From positions 26,927,160 through 26,991,159 of the forward strand of contig OZ024927.1 of assembly GCA_964017235.1 (NCBI GenBank): 64,000 bases of DNA. The letters run 5' to 3'. This DNA is from Sabellastarte sp. h YS-2021 (taxonomy: Eukaryota; Annelida; Polychaeta; Sabellida; Sabellidae). Positions 44,020 through 56,725 of the stretch are shown piece after piece (positions within the stretch are counted from its first letter, which is position 1; every line of letters begins with the position of its first letter). The translations under genes were made by a program, and so were the position numbers. The notes beneath the pieces were generated by a model. The model saw only the letters and a program-made list of their open reading frames with translations, was not told the DNA's origin and made no database searches.

Positions 44020-45113
44020 GACTGAGTGCTGTTGCTACTGGTCGTACTCACCATTACAGAGCACATGCCACCACCAGGAGAGCATTGTCAAAATTTTTTG
44101 GGGGATATTTCCCCAAATGTTTTTACTTCTTCCTTTGACCAGGCTCTATCCACATAAAATGATGAATATCTACTCATTATATCTAGATTAATGTCAACCA
44201 GAAAGAAAAGAAATCATTGAAAATGGGACATTTGAAAATCAGGGATTTTTTGTATACAAAATTTTATCCAGATCTTTCCAAGGTTTAAAAAAACATTTTC
44301 CACTGTAAACCACTGGAAATATAAGAGAATAATCAAAACTTCCAAATAGAAAACATTCTAACTTATTACATTGTGTATCTGAAGATCTGCCAATTTTATG
44401 TACTCTTGTAAAATTGCAATTGAATGTTACAGTAAGACAATTCACAATCCAAATGAATTAGTGAATGAATGAGCTTTTGTCATAATACCCCTGTTCAACT
44501 GTTGTAAGTTTGCCCCCTAGCTGCCTAAAATATGCTGTCTGGAGTTTAATCTTATCATTGTATGAACACTCTTCACACTCATGAAATTGTGAGTGTAATT
44601 GCACTGCTCATAGATGCCTGTTAACAATATTCAATATGTTTACGCCTTTGTGAGAGATCAATTTGTCCCAATTTGATCCCAATCATCCCGATCAATTTGA
44701 TCTTTTCAGTCATAAGAGCCATATGATCTGTCTTTTGGGTACTACAATGAATCTCCCTTACAGCCGAATAGCTACTCTTATACATCAAAGTGTAATTACA
44801 TGTACCTGCCTTTTGAAGAAGACCTTTCCAAGTGTGTCTTGCTTGTAAAGCAAGGGAATCTTGTGACCTGCTACATGTCATTTAATCCTACACCTATGTA
44901 TACCAATTTTCACTCACAGGTTATTGCATGCTGTCTGCGTTCATTGGCATGGCTCTAGCAAGTTAACTCTTTTTTTATTGTGACGAAAAAGCAAATTGGG
45001 TGGGATGAAAGAGAAGCTCATGATCTATCTCTCTCTATTCTTCTCATCATATAATGAATATTTCTTTGAACATGGAGATGGGTGAACTTGACCAAATGAT
45101 TGGGATTTGGTGT
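44020..45113. other. Intergenic sequence, nothing recognised
   Basis: Includes a short dyad TTGGGGGATATTTCCCCAA near 44097. No gene-like ORF. Confidence 0.45.
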
Positions 45114-45119
45114 TCCGAG

Positions 45120-45489
45120 CAGGGTGTATCCAGTCACGGAAAACTAGGAAAAGTCATGGAATTCCATTTTTTATTTTCAGGTCTGGAAAACCCATGGAAA
45201 TTAAAGGGCATCCTCTTGCGAAATGGTGTTGTTCCTTTCTTTCACCCAGCATTTCAATACTAGGATACCTTTATGTAAGCAGATCAAATTTTGGTGTCTT
45301 CCACATCTTCCTGTACTATGACTGGAACCTTGTGTGTGGTTCTCAAAGGCAAAACCGGCCCGTGGCCTCGGCGGGAGCATGTGGCCTCGGTACATGTCTC
45401 TTTTATGCCACAAAGCATGTAAAAGGTCCTTGATTTTCGGTCATGGAGTAGTCATGGAAAAAGTATTAAAATTTAGTGGATACACCCTG
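45120..45489. mobile_element. 370-bp MITE with 13-bp TIR and 6-bp target duplication
   Basis: Perfect inverted ends CAGGGTGTATCCA (45120-45132) and TGGATACACCCTG (45477-45489), flanked by TCCGAG on both sides (45114-45119 and 45490-45495). Subterminal GTCATGGAA words occur at both ends. Non-coding, so it must be mobilised in trans. The CAGGG start recalls hAT-like ends, but the duplication is 6 bp, not the hAT-typical 8; class unresolved. Confidence 0.85.
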
Positions 45490-45495
45490 TCCGAG

Positions 45496-48400
45496 TAACC
45501 ATTTTGAATAATGGCAGTTAGGAGGAGGTCACGAGGAAATCTTACTGGTGTCTGTCCAATCTTTTCATCCTGGGCTAATCATGTGTTTTTGGCAGTTTCA
45601 AACATGACCAGTTAGAACAGTCACCATCAGTTTAAAATATAATTCTACCAGATAAAAGAATGTTAAAATCACTATGTGACCCAGTCCCTTACACTGCTAC
45701 ACACTTGTTATTTATGCCACTAAAATTGTGAGTATATGTGTAGCTTCACAAACTTAAATTTAGGAAGCTAACGTTTAGCCAGAACGTAACAGAGCTAATG
45801 AAATTTTTGATGTATAACATAGTCTAGCTACTTCTGTTGAACTTTTGAGTGACAATCTGAAAATATACACATAAACCTTCCTATTCTCTTGGCCATTCTC
45901 TCTCCTTATTTTGGTTTTACATATTAGTCACCTCAAACATCCACTGAGGTTATACTAAAATGCTATTGGACTGATCACATTTGGGATGTTTATTAGGCCT
46001 TTGTTTCATGTTAACTCCTGGGTAATAAGATCTCATTAGTACCACGACTTCAAGGGGACCTACAGTATGTATACCTGTAGTCTCTAGGGTCATTAATATT
46101 TGATGGCTACCCTAACCCCAGTTATGAGTGACTTTGTCTCACCTGAACAAGGCGGGGTATAATTAATTAGGGACCAGTGCATCAAACAAGCTTACAATAA
46201 AAGGGTTACAATGTACATTCGCCATACACTCACATATTCTGTACTCCAGTAAGGTTATAAAAAAGCATTAAAATACTTGGTAGAAAGTGTATATATTCAC
46301 ATGTTAAATATATATTTGCAGCATAAATTAATTGACTGTGTTGAATGTGGGGTATTTGACCAATCTAAAGGTTATGCTATTTGCATGGTGAGTAATTATA
46401 ACAATACTGTTAAAGTTGTCGATTGGATCACTCTCAAAATTATGACTTATAACCCATTTCCCCAGTTCCGTGCACTTGCAACAACTCACATTTGAATTTC
46501 GGTCCATGAGATGCCTTGTAATACACATGTTGGTGCATGTTTAAAACAAGTCTCCCCTTACAGCCATTCCCCTCTTGCACCCCACCATGTTGTACATTTT
46601 AGTTTAGCATGTGAGAGCTCAAGATATGTTTTTCAAATATTTTTTGAAAATCCGCTACAAGCTGGAAATGCTGTCCATCTTATCCTACATGTATATCAAT
46701 CCCTACTTAGGCACACTTAAAGACTCCCATTGTACGTGCACATACACCCAGGTTACACAGAAAAATCGGCTGATTTACAAGGAACACCGAAGGTGAAGCG
46801 ATTTTATAACAGAATTTCAACCTTACAGACCCTCGTAATGAAAATTGGCATGCACATTATTCTCTGCGTGCTCACAGCATGGCTACAAATGCATCCACGT
46901 CTCAAAGGGAATATACGAGACTTCGGAACGTGCATTTTTCTTGCTAGTGTTGCATGTCCTCCTCAGTTACTTTAAGGGTTTGTACGTGCTGTAAGATACA
47001 CTCACGTGTACCCTGCATGTATATATATATATATATATCCCACTGTATGGCCTGTGGCTAGTTGCAGACTGTTCTTTGATATTAAAGTAGTGACACTGTT
47101 GTTGGTAGAATACACCTTGTTAGCACATTCAAATCTCTACTAACCCACTACCAGGCTACACTCATATTTTGCAACAATATTTGTAGCACATTTATTTGTG
47201 TTTACACATACGATGGGATGTAAGAGAAGCTTATGAAACTGAATGGATACTACCAAGCAGGAAAAGCATAGAGGCACGAAGCAGTTAAACAAAATGTACT
47301 CGTATGTAGCTCATGAGGCCAGCACGGCACAATTTGGTCAAAGTATTTGTATCTAAACAAGTGATACATTTACCTTCTATTTTGTCAGTCTGTTGATTAT
47401 GAAAACGTTAAATGACTAATAATCAGTTCTTACAAAATATGAGTGTCTGCTTTCACCTGATTATGTGTTAATTCCATGTTACAAGATTTTTATTCCTACC
47501 GTGTAAGTGAAATTTTCACTCAGCACTAATTTGAGCTATTTTAATATATGAGCTAGGTTAGTGAGAATTAAATCCTAATGAATTTTAAAAGTGTATCAAT
47601 GTCTCAGTTAGAAACTAGCCATTAGTAAAAATTAATTCCAGCGAAGAATTAGTGAAATTTTCTTTTAGTTAAAATTTACATTTCTACAGTATTTCTTCTG
47701 GCTTTGTGTTATCATCTTAAATTGTTTATATAAAAGATGATATGTTTAAATAAGTTGATTAAAGGACTACAATATTGATAGATTTAAGTTCAACACTGCT
47801 TTCCACACATTATATATATAAGCTAAGTCACATTCAGTATGGCTGAAGGCAATGCACGCTGAATCATAATCTAGTGTGCTTACAGTCTCATTTAAGGCAA
47901 GTACAAGGGTTTATTCTCATAACGTCAAAGGAGGCTGCTTAGTATATTGAAACATATAATACCATAAATATACCTAAACATGTCATCATGAAGTAAAAAC
48001 AATGAAACCCCCAAAACTTATAATAACCACTTTCAGCCCCGTTGACCTCTGGTGTGTTCCATCAGAGCATATGGACAACAACCTGGAAAGCTCTTAAGGG
48101 CATGCTTTTCTAATGGCTTTTTGTGATACCATTAGTTGAGGCGTCATAGTAGTAATGTACTTGTGTAAATGCAGACACACACAACTACAAAGCCAAACAA
48201 TATGATAGAATTAATCCTTTGGGACCTGTTGTGGAAATATGAGTGTTTTGACTGTATAAACTAATTGGGTGATTGACAAGATGCACTGATAATGTTTCAG
48301 TTTGTGAAGCACAATCATTAGATGCTATCTGTTAAAAGAACTCACTTCCCCACTGAAGAGATGAACCTGCTTGTCTGTCTCTAATTGTAGAAAACATGAT

Positions 48401-49680
48401 GAATTTGTGGCTATTTTCAAAACCACTACTTTATATTGACTAAAGTTATCTTGGCCAAAACAGTAAACTGTTGGTTCTTGGTAATGTTTTAGTCATGTTT
48501 CCTCATGTTTTGGGGCACTATAGATATGCTCCTGTGGAATTTAAAAGCAAAAATAATTTTAGTATGTTCTATATACCTTGCCCAACTGGATACAATTGAA
48601 ATCTATAACCTTTTCTCCGGAGAGGAAGAAAGCCTCATCACAAAGACAAAGACACTCAGAATACCTTAATGTATGGCTAATGAAGCTTAACCTTGCCAAA
48701 AGACCACTTAAGAATGAAACCCCTGAAGGAATCTGGCCTAGTAGAATGCTCTACTTATTGCAATAATAATAAAAAAATCAAAGTCTATTGCTACTGATTC
48801 TTTGATGTTAAATGTTTAAAACGATATAGATATTTAGTTAAATTGTTTTCAATGTGTGTAGTAGGTTTTGTAATGTTAGTGTTATAGTGTTGTTATCATG
48901 TTAATTGTAACTTATTCCTGTACTGTAATCTGACACATATCTTGTATTCATGTGCTTTAGTGCATTATGCTGTGCCACACTGGGTGCATTTTCAATTTCT
49001 CAACTTTTACACCTGCAAAAAGAGCAGATTTAATCATCTTTGGATAGAAATGTGTATTGATGTAATTGTACTCTTACAGTTAAAACTTGAATCCACAATT
49101 CTTTCCTTGCATTCCTTTAATAGATGTCTTTCCCTATCTTTTATTGAGAATAAGGTTACCTTGTATTTTCTATGTGTATACAATAATGTATCAATAAATT
49201 TTATTCCCCAATTTCCCATTCTTTTTATAACCATTTTCTGCACTCCTCATGGTTCTGGTGGCTGTAAATCTTGGAAAGATAATTTTTTTACAGAACAGAT
49301 TACGTCCAACACCAGAGGCAGACAGTTAAAACATTACCTTGTGCCAGTTTACAAACTGTCTCTACCCTGGAGTTAATTAGGTGTGCCAACAGTATTATTT
49401 GCTTGCTGCAAATTACGTTTTCTATTACCAATGGGTGTTGTTGTTAATCCTGGGTTTAGACAAACTCATATTCTTGAGAAGCGTCTTACAAGATAGGCAC
49501 ATTGCCATAACACCATTTTTAAAACTTCTTATATAAATACTCCAATCATACTTTTACATTAGGCACCTCCAATGCACCACTCTTACAAATTATGTCTGAG
49601 ACCTAACCAAATAAAAAGTCTATGATCCACTCCCTTTCGGAGGCAGAACAAAATTTATCAAGATGTTTTTAAAAATGGTC
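45496..49680. other. Intergenic sequence, only a TA microsatellite
   Basis: A TA dinucleotide run lies near 47020-47038. The longest ORF (48942-49376, +) has hydrophobic, low-complexity character and no domain; I do not call it. Confidence 0.45.
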
Positions 49681-49684
49681 ATCA

Positions 49685-49835
49685 ATTGCCTAGTAGTTAG
49701 TGGAGTTGGCATCTACTCACAGGTTGTCACCTCTGTGTGGGTGCAGCTTCCACAAGGGACAATTCTGAGGGCCTGCCCAAATATGACACTGGCTGTTGAA
49801 CAGGACGCTAAAACCCTAACTTTGGCTTCCGATGT
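49685..49835 (+). mobile_element. tRNA-derived SINE, type 2 (diverged)
   Basis: A-box region TTGCCTAGTAGTTAGTGG, then ACAGGTTGTCACCTCTGTGT and a degenerate B box GGTGCAGCTTCC, then GACACTGGCTGTTGAACAGG followed by ACGCTAAAACC. Matches 37797-37941 (minus). Confidence 0.7.
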
Positions 49836-52800
49836 TTTAAACGAGTTGTGACTATTGTGAAGCAAACCCTTAAATGTGACCCCTTAAATTGTTTTGACCG
49901 TATAAAAGTGATGTTTGTTCATGCATTAGCAATCCTTCATCAATGTGGTGTTGTAGTTTCATCAGTGATGATACATTCTGTCATGTTAGGACTATGATTA
50001 TCTTATGTTCCATTCTAACAAAATTGAAAATATGTAAAAACGTTTACCCACAATAATTTTTGCAAATTGTACCTCCTGACATTAATCAGATATACTACCA
50101 TTATGCTATATCTAGAGTATACTATTCCATGCGACCTCACAAGTTACTTAAAGTCCACAGTGCATGAAAAAAAGTTTCTTTAACACTTTGTATGTGTATG
50201 CCAGTGAGTAAGACAATCCCAACAATGAAAACCAGACATCAATCAGAGCACACCCTATATTGACTTATACCGATACACATTTGGAATTACAGTATTTATA
50301 AAATACCCTGTTTTCTCCTTCCCTTATAACATACTTATTGGTAGGATAAGGATCAAGGATTTCCTCGAAAAGGTCAAGATCATGTCAAAAGGTCAAGATA
50401 CAGAGGGGGACACCAGGGTCAGTCTGGGCCAGCCTATCCCATTATACACTATAGCCTACATCAATCCTACAGGAGACCTCCCTTCCCCTGGGACCAGAGG
50501 AAGGGGTCACAGTCATAGAGGGTCTAACAGAGGCTCTCATAGGAGACCACGCTATAGGAGACAAAATTGTAAGTATCCAAAGCGAAAGTCCTAGTGCAGA
50601 GGGGAACACCAGGGTCTGCCTGGGCCATCCTATCTCACAGATCACTTTAGCCTACATCAATCCTAAAGGAGGTCAAAGTCAAACTCAAACATAAGACGAC
50701 CAAACTTATGGAGAAATAATAGTATTACACTGTTGCTAATACTTTATGTCAGATAACAGCTTCTGTGAGAACAATGTTCATTTTATAGCCATGCAGCGTG
50801 AGAGCTGGTAGGTAACTGCCCATAAAAGGCAACTAAGAATATGTGACATGTGATTTGAGAATAACACAATAACATACATTATAAAGAACATACATTATCA
50901 TACAGTTATACAAATGGGGATGAAAGGGGAGGGTGGTGGGAAGCTTTTCACACAACCAAGTTCAAAAGTAAAGTGAGGGGCAGGTTTAGAAGTGAAGCCC
51001 TTTCAAAAGGGCGGGAAACTGGTGACACAAATCATTAGCCCCATAATGTATAATGTTGTTTTAAGAATATTTGACATTTGTTGACATTCTAAATTTTGAA
51101 CTTAGTCCCTGCTAGACTGAACAGTTGTGTCAAGCATCAACAAGCAATTTGTTGGTTCTGATTAAGGAAACTGCAAAGGTTGTTGCCCCGTTTGAGGTTT
51201 CTATGTTGAATACAGGTATTGATTGAAATTTATTTGCCTTGTGTGTGAGAAATGCTGATTTTTTTTTTAAGTGCATGAGCTATCGCTGCAACTTTCCCGA
51301 GTGAAAAAATAAGTTGTATATTGTTAATATAGAGGGGTGTTAATATAGGGAGAGTAAGGTGAAACAGCTGATATGACAAATCGGCTGTTTTTTTTCCTTT
51401 GACAGAATAACTTACAATCAGTATTTTAATCAATATTCTATTCTCTGTCAGTAAGTCACAATAAACTGCCACACCAGGAAAATATTGATTTTTCTATATT
51501 TCTAATTAATATGTAACACTACCTTCCAATATTATAACCACCTGGTTTGGTTTATTAAGTCGTGTTATATGAAAAGATGATCTTCTTTCAGCATTATAGT
51601 TTGTCGTACCATAATATAATTTCGCAAAGCATAGTTGTACTAACCATGATAACAAATAGAGGTAAAGTTATACTCAAGATAAAACGTTTTGGCATTCGCA
51701 AGGCAAATCATAGATGATAATAAATATTGTAACAGATGCTTGAAATGTAGTTTATTTTGCAGCTTTACGCATTGACAAGGCTGTCTTCTAGTTAATTTTG
51801 TGACTGATTTAATACACTACTTTTGCACATCTGTAACTGTCGCTTAGCATTTTTTTTTCAATTTCATATTCTCAACTTAGAAAATTGCTACTTAATTACC
51901 TTTACACAGAGCAGAAGATTTTGTTCTAAGTTCTTGTGTCTATTTGTTGCCGTCATTACTCTGAATTCATTCAATATAATCAAAGCAAAGGTACCCCTGG
52001 TGTAAGAAGAAGGGAGGTCCTCAATATTGGGTCGATGTAGATGGAAAAAAATTGAGAGTTAGGTGATCAGGAAGACCCTGGCTCAGTCTTCTATTATATG
52101 ACACAATCTACTTTCTGCCCCCCCTCTGGACTTGACATGGCCATTGTGAGTCTGCTGTGAGAGGTACTTAGATCTTAAGCTTTGGGTTTGGAGCTTTGAT
52201 CTGACCCATCTTTGAAGAGGTCTCCATTTTTTGGATTGATGTAGCTTGAGGGCCTTTCAGGGTTAGGTAATCCAGACAGACTCTGGATTCTCCTACTAAA
52301 CTCACAAACTTTCAATCACACTAAAATTGGACATGTAAAGTACACATTAACAGTAGATGTTAAAGCACTGTGACAATGTCTGTGAACTGTGACAGATGAC
52401 TGGAATGCTAAATATTGGATGTTAACAACAACATGTGGTAGTCTAGTCAGCAACAAGTTATTAAATATTAGGTAGAATTTCAAACTGCATGTGGACACCA
52501 TTGTTGTATGTGTATAACTGATGCTATTCTATATCTAATGCTGAAGTAGCCAACAACCTGGCAGTTGTTTAGTTGGTGTTTTTTTTTAATTTCTTGGCTT
52601 TTACCTCAAAATTTTAAATGCCTGTTTTTATCTGTGTTTTACACTAACATGAAAATAAACTGTGCCACATGTGCTTTCAATGCATTTACTTCCATTCTAA
52701 AATCTACTTAGGGTTAAGGCTGTTTGCTTTGTCACCTTATATCAAGGTCTGGGATTTCAATCTGGGCATGAATTTGTTCTTCAGTGAATGTGCTTTTCAA

Positions 52801-53405
52801 GTTTGGTTAGCCTCTGCAGCCTACAATTTGTTTCTGTTTTAAGAAATTTAATGAGTTCATCAGAATTCTGGGTGCATTTTCCAGTTGTCTCGAATGAGAG
52901 GGTTGATTTATGTTTGAATTTTATTGAGTGAATAAGAGTGTCTCCTCTCTCTCTTGGTGTAACTTGTAGCAAACCAGATTGCATTAATTGATTTCAGCTT
53001 TCTGAAGTAGCATCTAAGATATCCCTTTTAAGATAATATCGATAACATATTTCTATCTCTCAAAATGCACAGATTTGAGAAAGAAAGGATAAATAATATA
53101 TATATATATATTCAAATATAAAGGCAATTTCAAATATTGTGATAATTGGAAGGAAATGCAAGTTTTGATACAGTGCCAAAATTACAAAGCTTGTGCATGA
53201 ATCAATGAATGTTAAAACCATATGACCTAGATAAACTGTTTATGAAAAATCTAAGTTACATATTTCAGATAGACAAATAACAATACTTCGATACTAATAT
53301 GTAAAACAAAGGCCCAGTGCCAAGAACAGGTCAAGTCCAGGAATGCAAAACTAGACAGTTAGATATTGTAATAGTGTATGCTGTACGATAAAGAGATAAA
53401 CTTAT
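49836..53405. other. Intergenic sequence with a direct repeat and a TA run
   Basis: A diverged direct repeat of about 77 bp begins at 50399 and 50596 (share CACCAGGGTC, CTGGGCCA and TAGCCTACATCAATCCTA). A TA-rich run lies near 53097-53110. No gene recognised. Confidence 0.5.
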
Positions 53406-53642
53406 CACTCCCCCGGGGTCACAACAAGCAAAGATAGCAGATGGGATTAATATAATATTTATTCTACTAAAAGTTACTTGTAAAATAACTTTGCTAACAG
53501 TAATACAGCAATTAATATAGTAATGCTTTAATAATTTACATCTAATACTGTCGTTACTCTGACCTCAATGAGTTACACAATTACACAAACCAAGGTCACT
53601 GGTGAATCCAAACAATTGAGGCAGACCCCCCAAGCTGAATAA
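53406..53642 (-). repeat. B-type right-end region of copy E
   Basis: Starts with CTTGGGGGGTCTGCC after the broken YR; AATAAATATTATATTAATCCC lies about 50 bp before the presumed end at GGGGGAGTG. End set by analogy only. Confidence 0.4.
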
Positions 53643-54296
53643 CTATGACCAAGATGTTACTGGACAGAGCAGGGAATTTTTTAACCAGGGAATAGGAATG
53701 GTCCTAATGTCAGTCCTAGATTGTAAAGTCTTAGACCATTTGATTAACAATGTTGCACCTTCACTTGTAAACAAGACATCTGCTCTGGCTAACTGTCTAG
53801 TTGGATCAAAAGATTCCTCCATATGGGGCAATAAGTTGGAAATCCTTAAAAAGGAGAAGAATGCAACCAATAGCAATGTCTTATATACTAATGAATCTGG
53901 AAAGGCATCACATAGTGAGATCAAAGAGGTTAAAAGGTCAATGTCTATGTAAGTATGATTTTTTGATTGCAAAGGCCTATTAATTTCAATAGACTTGTAA
54001 AAGTACTGTTGTTATTGAAAAGAGGAGGTGTCCAAGTTGTGAACTATGAACTGAGCCCTGACACCTGCCAAATTGTTACGAATATTGGCAGGTGAAAAAA
54101 TGTTCTGATAGAAGTATTCCATAAAGGCTAACAAAGAGAAATGATTTACCTGACAGATGAACAGCCCAGTTGCCACCAGAAAGGCAAGGAAGCCCTTGAA
54201 CATACGTTCATATGCTCTCCTGGTGGCTGGTCTAAAGAGCAGAAGCCAACCTGACACAGGCACTGGTGGCAAGCTGGGCTGCAGGCAATGGCAAAT
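53643..54296 (-). pseudogene. Tyrosine recombinase fragment of copy E
   Basis: Begins two bases after the AG acceptor with LPLPAAQLATS (compare LPDPVAQLATR in B). It keeps FRPATRRAYERMF in the N-terminal domain, FLRISNLLPH (catalytic Arg) and LIKWSKTLQ, and stops at LCPVTSW. The region with HxxR, HxxW and the catalytic Tyr is deleted and joined directly to B-type sequence. A frameshift separates the two open parts near 54000. It cannot be active. Confidence 0.85.
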
Positions 54297-54309
54297 CTGA
54301 AAATAGAAA
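54297..54309 (-). promoter_or_regulatory. Candidate 3' splice site, copy E
   Basis: RT stop TGA (54312-54310) is followed by TTTCTATTTTCAG, a strong acceptor-like tract, then AT and YR codons TTG CCA TTG. Same phase as A-D. Confidence 0.6.
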
Positions 54310-56725
54310 TCATATACAAAGATTGAGCCTAGTCAAATCAATGTGTGTATTAATCCATATGAAATTAGGCAGATATTGTCTAAGCTTATCTTCTGGGTTA
54401 ACAGTTATAACCCACCTAGATAACAAATCAGCTATATGATTATTTTTATATTAAAAATGGCAGTTATAAGCCAAACATTTCTAGCACAAGTTGCCAGAAA
54501 AGGATCTTTGGTTTTGCCAGTATTCAATACTTCAACTACAGCTTGATTGTCACAAAAGATTTTTACTTTCTTATTTGCCCAAAGTTGAGACCAGACTTTA
54601 AGGGCAACAACCACATTAAGCATTTCTAACTGTGTGATATGCAAGTGTTGAAATTCAGTACCTAGGGGAAGGGCATAAACTAATGGACCAAATACACCCC
54701 CCAAATCCCGACAGTGAGGCATCCAGGTACATTGAAAAGTAACCCCATTGTACTGTTTGAGGAAAACGTGCAACCAGTTAAAGTCACAATGAAATTGTTG
54801 TGACAGTTTGATATAAGAAACATTGTGACTGTCTCTAAGAACCTGTAACATTCTATTCAAGAAAAACCTTGCTGGTCTTATACACTTTGTAATGTACAAA
54901 GAACCTAACAAGGATTGTAATTGCCTTTTTGTACAAGTGAACTTAAAAGTCCATTGTGTACACATATTTTGGATTTCTTGTAGCTTCTCGGTTGGAATTG
55001 AAATATTTCTTGTAATGGTATTTACTACTATATCCAAGGAAGTAACCTCAGAATGTGGTGGAATAAGTTTACTCTGACTTACCTGCAAACCTAAATCTTG
55101 CAGGAGAGATAACAGAAATTGATAAGATTGATGTATTTTTGAGGGTAGCCCTATCTATATTTGATTGTCTGTATAAGTCATGAGGGCGTTATGACCATGT
55201 TGTTCCATAATGTATCTAATGGCATCACTACACCTCTGAAAAATTCCGGATCCGAGACAATATCCGAATGGCATAGATCCATCCAGATATGTGTGTTTAT
55301 GATGTAAGCCTAGCAGATCAATGTCGTGCGGATTAATACGTATGTGTCTAAAAGCCCTACTAATGTCCACCTTGTACGGTAATGTCCCAGGACCAATATT
55401 TTTAACTTCCTCAATAATCTGGTTGATAGATACTGTAAAGAAAAATAAGGATTCAAATATTTTCATTTATGAATGGCATCGTTTACAGAGAAACCCTTGG
55501 GCCAGCTGAGGTCCATTATTGTAGAATTTTGCTTTTCCCTGGTCATTAAAGGGGACACATGTATATAAAAATATAGATCTTGAAATGGGCCATAAAGGGC
55601 CCCATGTTCAAGTTCCTCTTGCACATATGCATCAACATGGGTTTCATAATTCAAAGCTGAGGCATGGTTGATATTTGATGAAGGAAGAGGAAATTTTCTA
55701 TCAAAACCCATATTGTATGAGATCTAGGAGTTGATTGTCCCAATAATCAGTTAAATAGTATCTCCACCTATCTGGATTTAACTGGGTTTGAACTGGGATC
55801 CTGCAAATTAAGAAATTTGGCACCCCACTTTGCCTGATTAATTTGTGTGCCTGTAAAATGGAAGGGGATTCTTGCCACTTGACTTCCGGATCATGATATA
55901 ACTTTAATCATTAAATTTGTCACCATTTTGTTGTATACAAGCTCAGTCCATACATACAGTGGAACTACTTCCTCCCTACTAAAGTTTCCTACAGTTGTAT
56001 ACTGTGTTTGGACAGAAGTATCAAGATCTGAAGTGTCACATTCGACTGGGTTGTGTTGTGTTATATCTAGATTCTTAGCTATAACTTGCTTGCTGCTTAC
56101 AGTAGTCCCATTACTTGGCATTTTCTGTGAATTGTCGTGATACTGGTGACTAAGGTGAGAGTTAGATGGGTTTATATCATTACAAACGCCCCCACTATTT
56201 TTTGAGACAATTCTATCACAGTGCTTTGATAGGGAGATTTTTGGGGTACTTTCCAAACTTATGTCTTCCCATTTATAGGTGCAACCTTTGTCTGTACAGT
56301 TCTTGCCCCAGTTTTCATGGCATCAGAGGAGGCAAAGTCTGGGACATTGTCAGGAATTGTTTCCAACACTTTCCAACAGTCTATTGCTACTGCTACGAAT
56401 TTTCATACCAACCTTGAAGGGGGTAACAAGTTTTGCATTTGCATTCTTTTGCCAAATCGTGATGATGCAAGTACTCTTGTTGCCATGTAATGGGCGAGAC
56501 AGACTTTGAGATTTTGAGTGTGCAGAGAGAACCTGGGCGTATGTTCTACCATCCCGCCTGTTATCAAAAGCTTTTAAAAACACAAAACCAAGACAATTAA
56601 GTGTCTTTATTAGCCAATAGTTCATCTTTAATATGGTGTTTAGAATTTTTAGTTTCTGACCAAAAATACCTAGAAGCAAACTGACAGGCTGATGGTGAAC
56701 CTACACCGAAGCTTACTTGTTTTTT
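54310..56725 (-). pseudogene. pol: RT-RNase H of copy E, heavily broken
   Basis: Recognisable pieces: linker with NRRDGRTYAQV (about 56560); RT start segment with SPLMTREKQNS and DLSWPKGFSVNDAIHK (55711-55463); YKVDISRAFRHIRI and MPFGYCLGS (55466-55155). The active site is changed to YTDN. LYITKCIRPARFFLNRML, QLEMLNVVVALKVW and FCDNQAVVEVL follow (55088-54432), then LLSRW in another frame and the terminal stop at 54310. At least five frameshifts or stops, and a lost catalytic Asp. Confidence 0.85.
56694..56725 (-). promoter_or_regulatory. -1 frameshift heptamer, copy E
   Basis: Minus-strand A AAA AAC (56725-56719) in the phase ACA AAA AAC AAG TAA. Only a weak 4-bp stem (GGTG/CACC) follows 11 nt downstream. 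Shifting leads into the RT linker frame. Confidence 0.55.

Noticed and set aside
48942..49376. 144-codon ORF on the + strand as a host gene
   Set aside because: Low-complexity, hydrophobic translation in AT-rich DNA with no domain, homologous copy or splice context.
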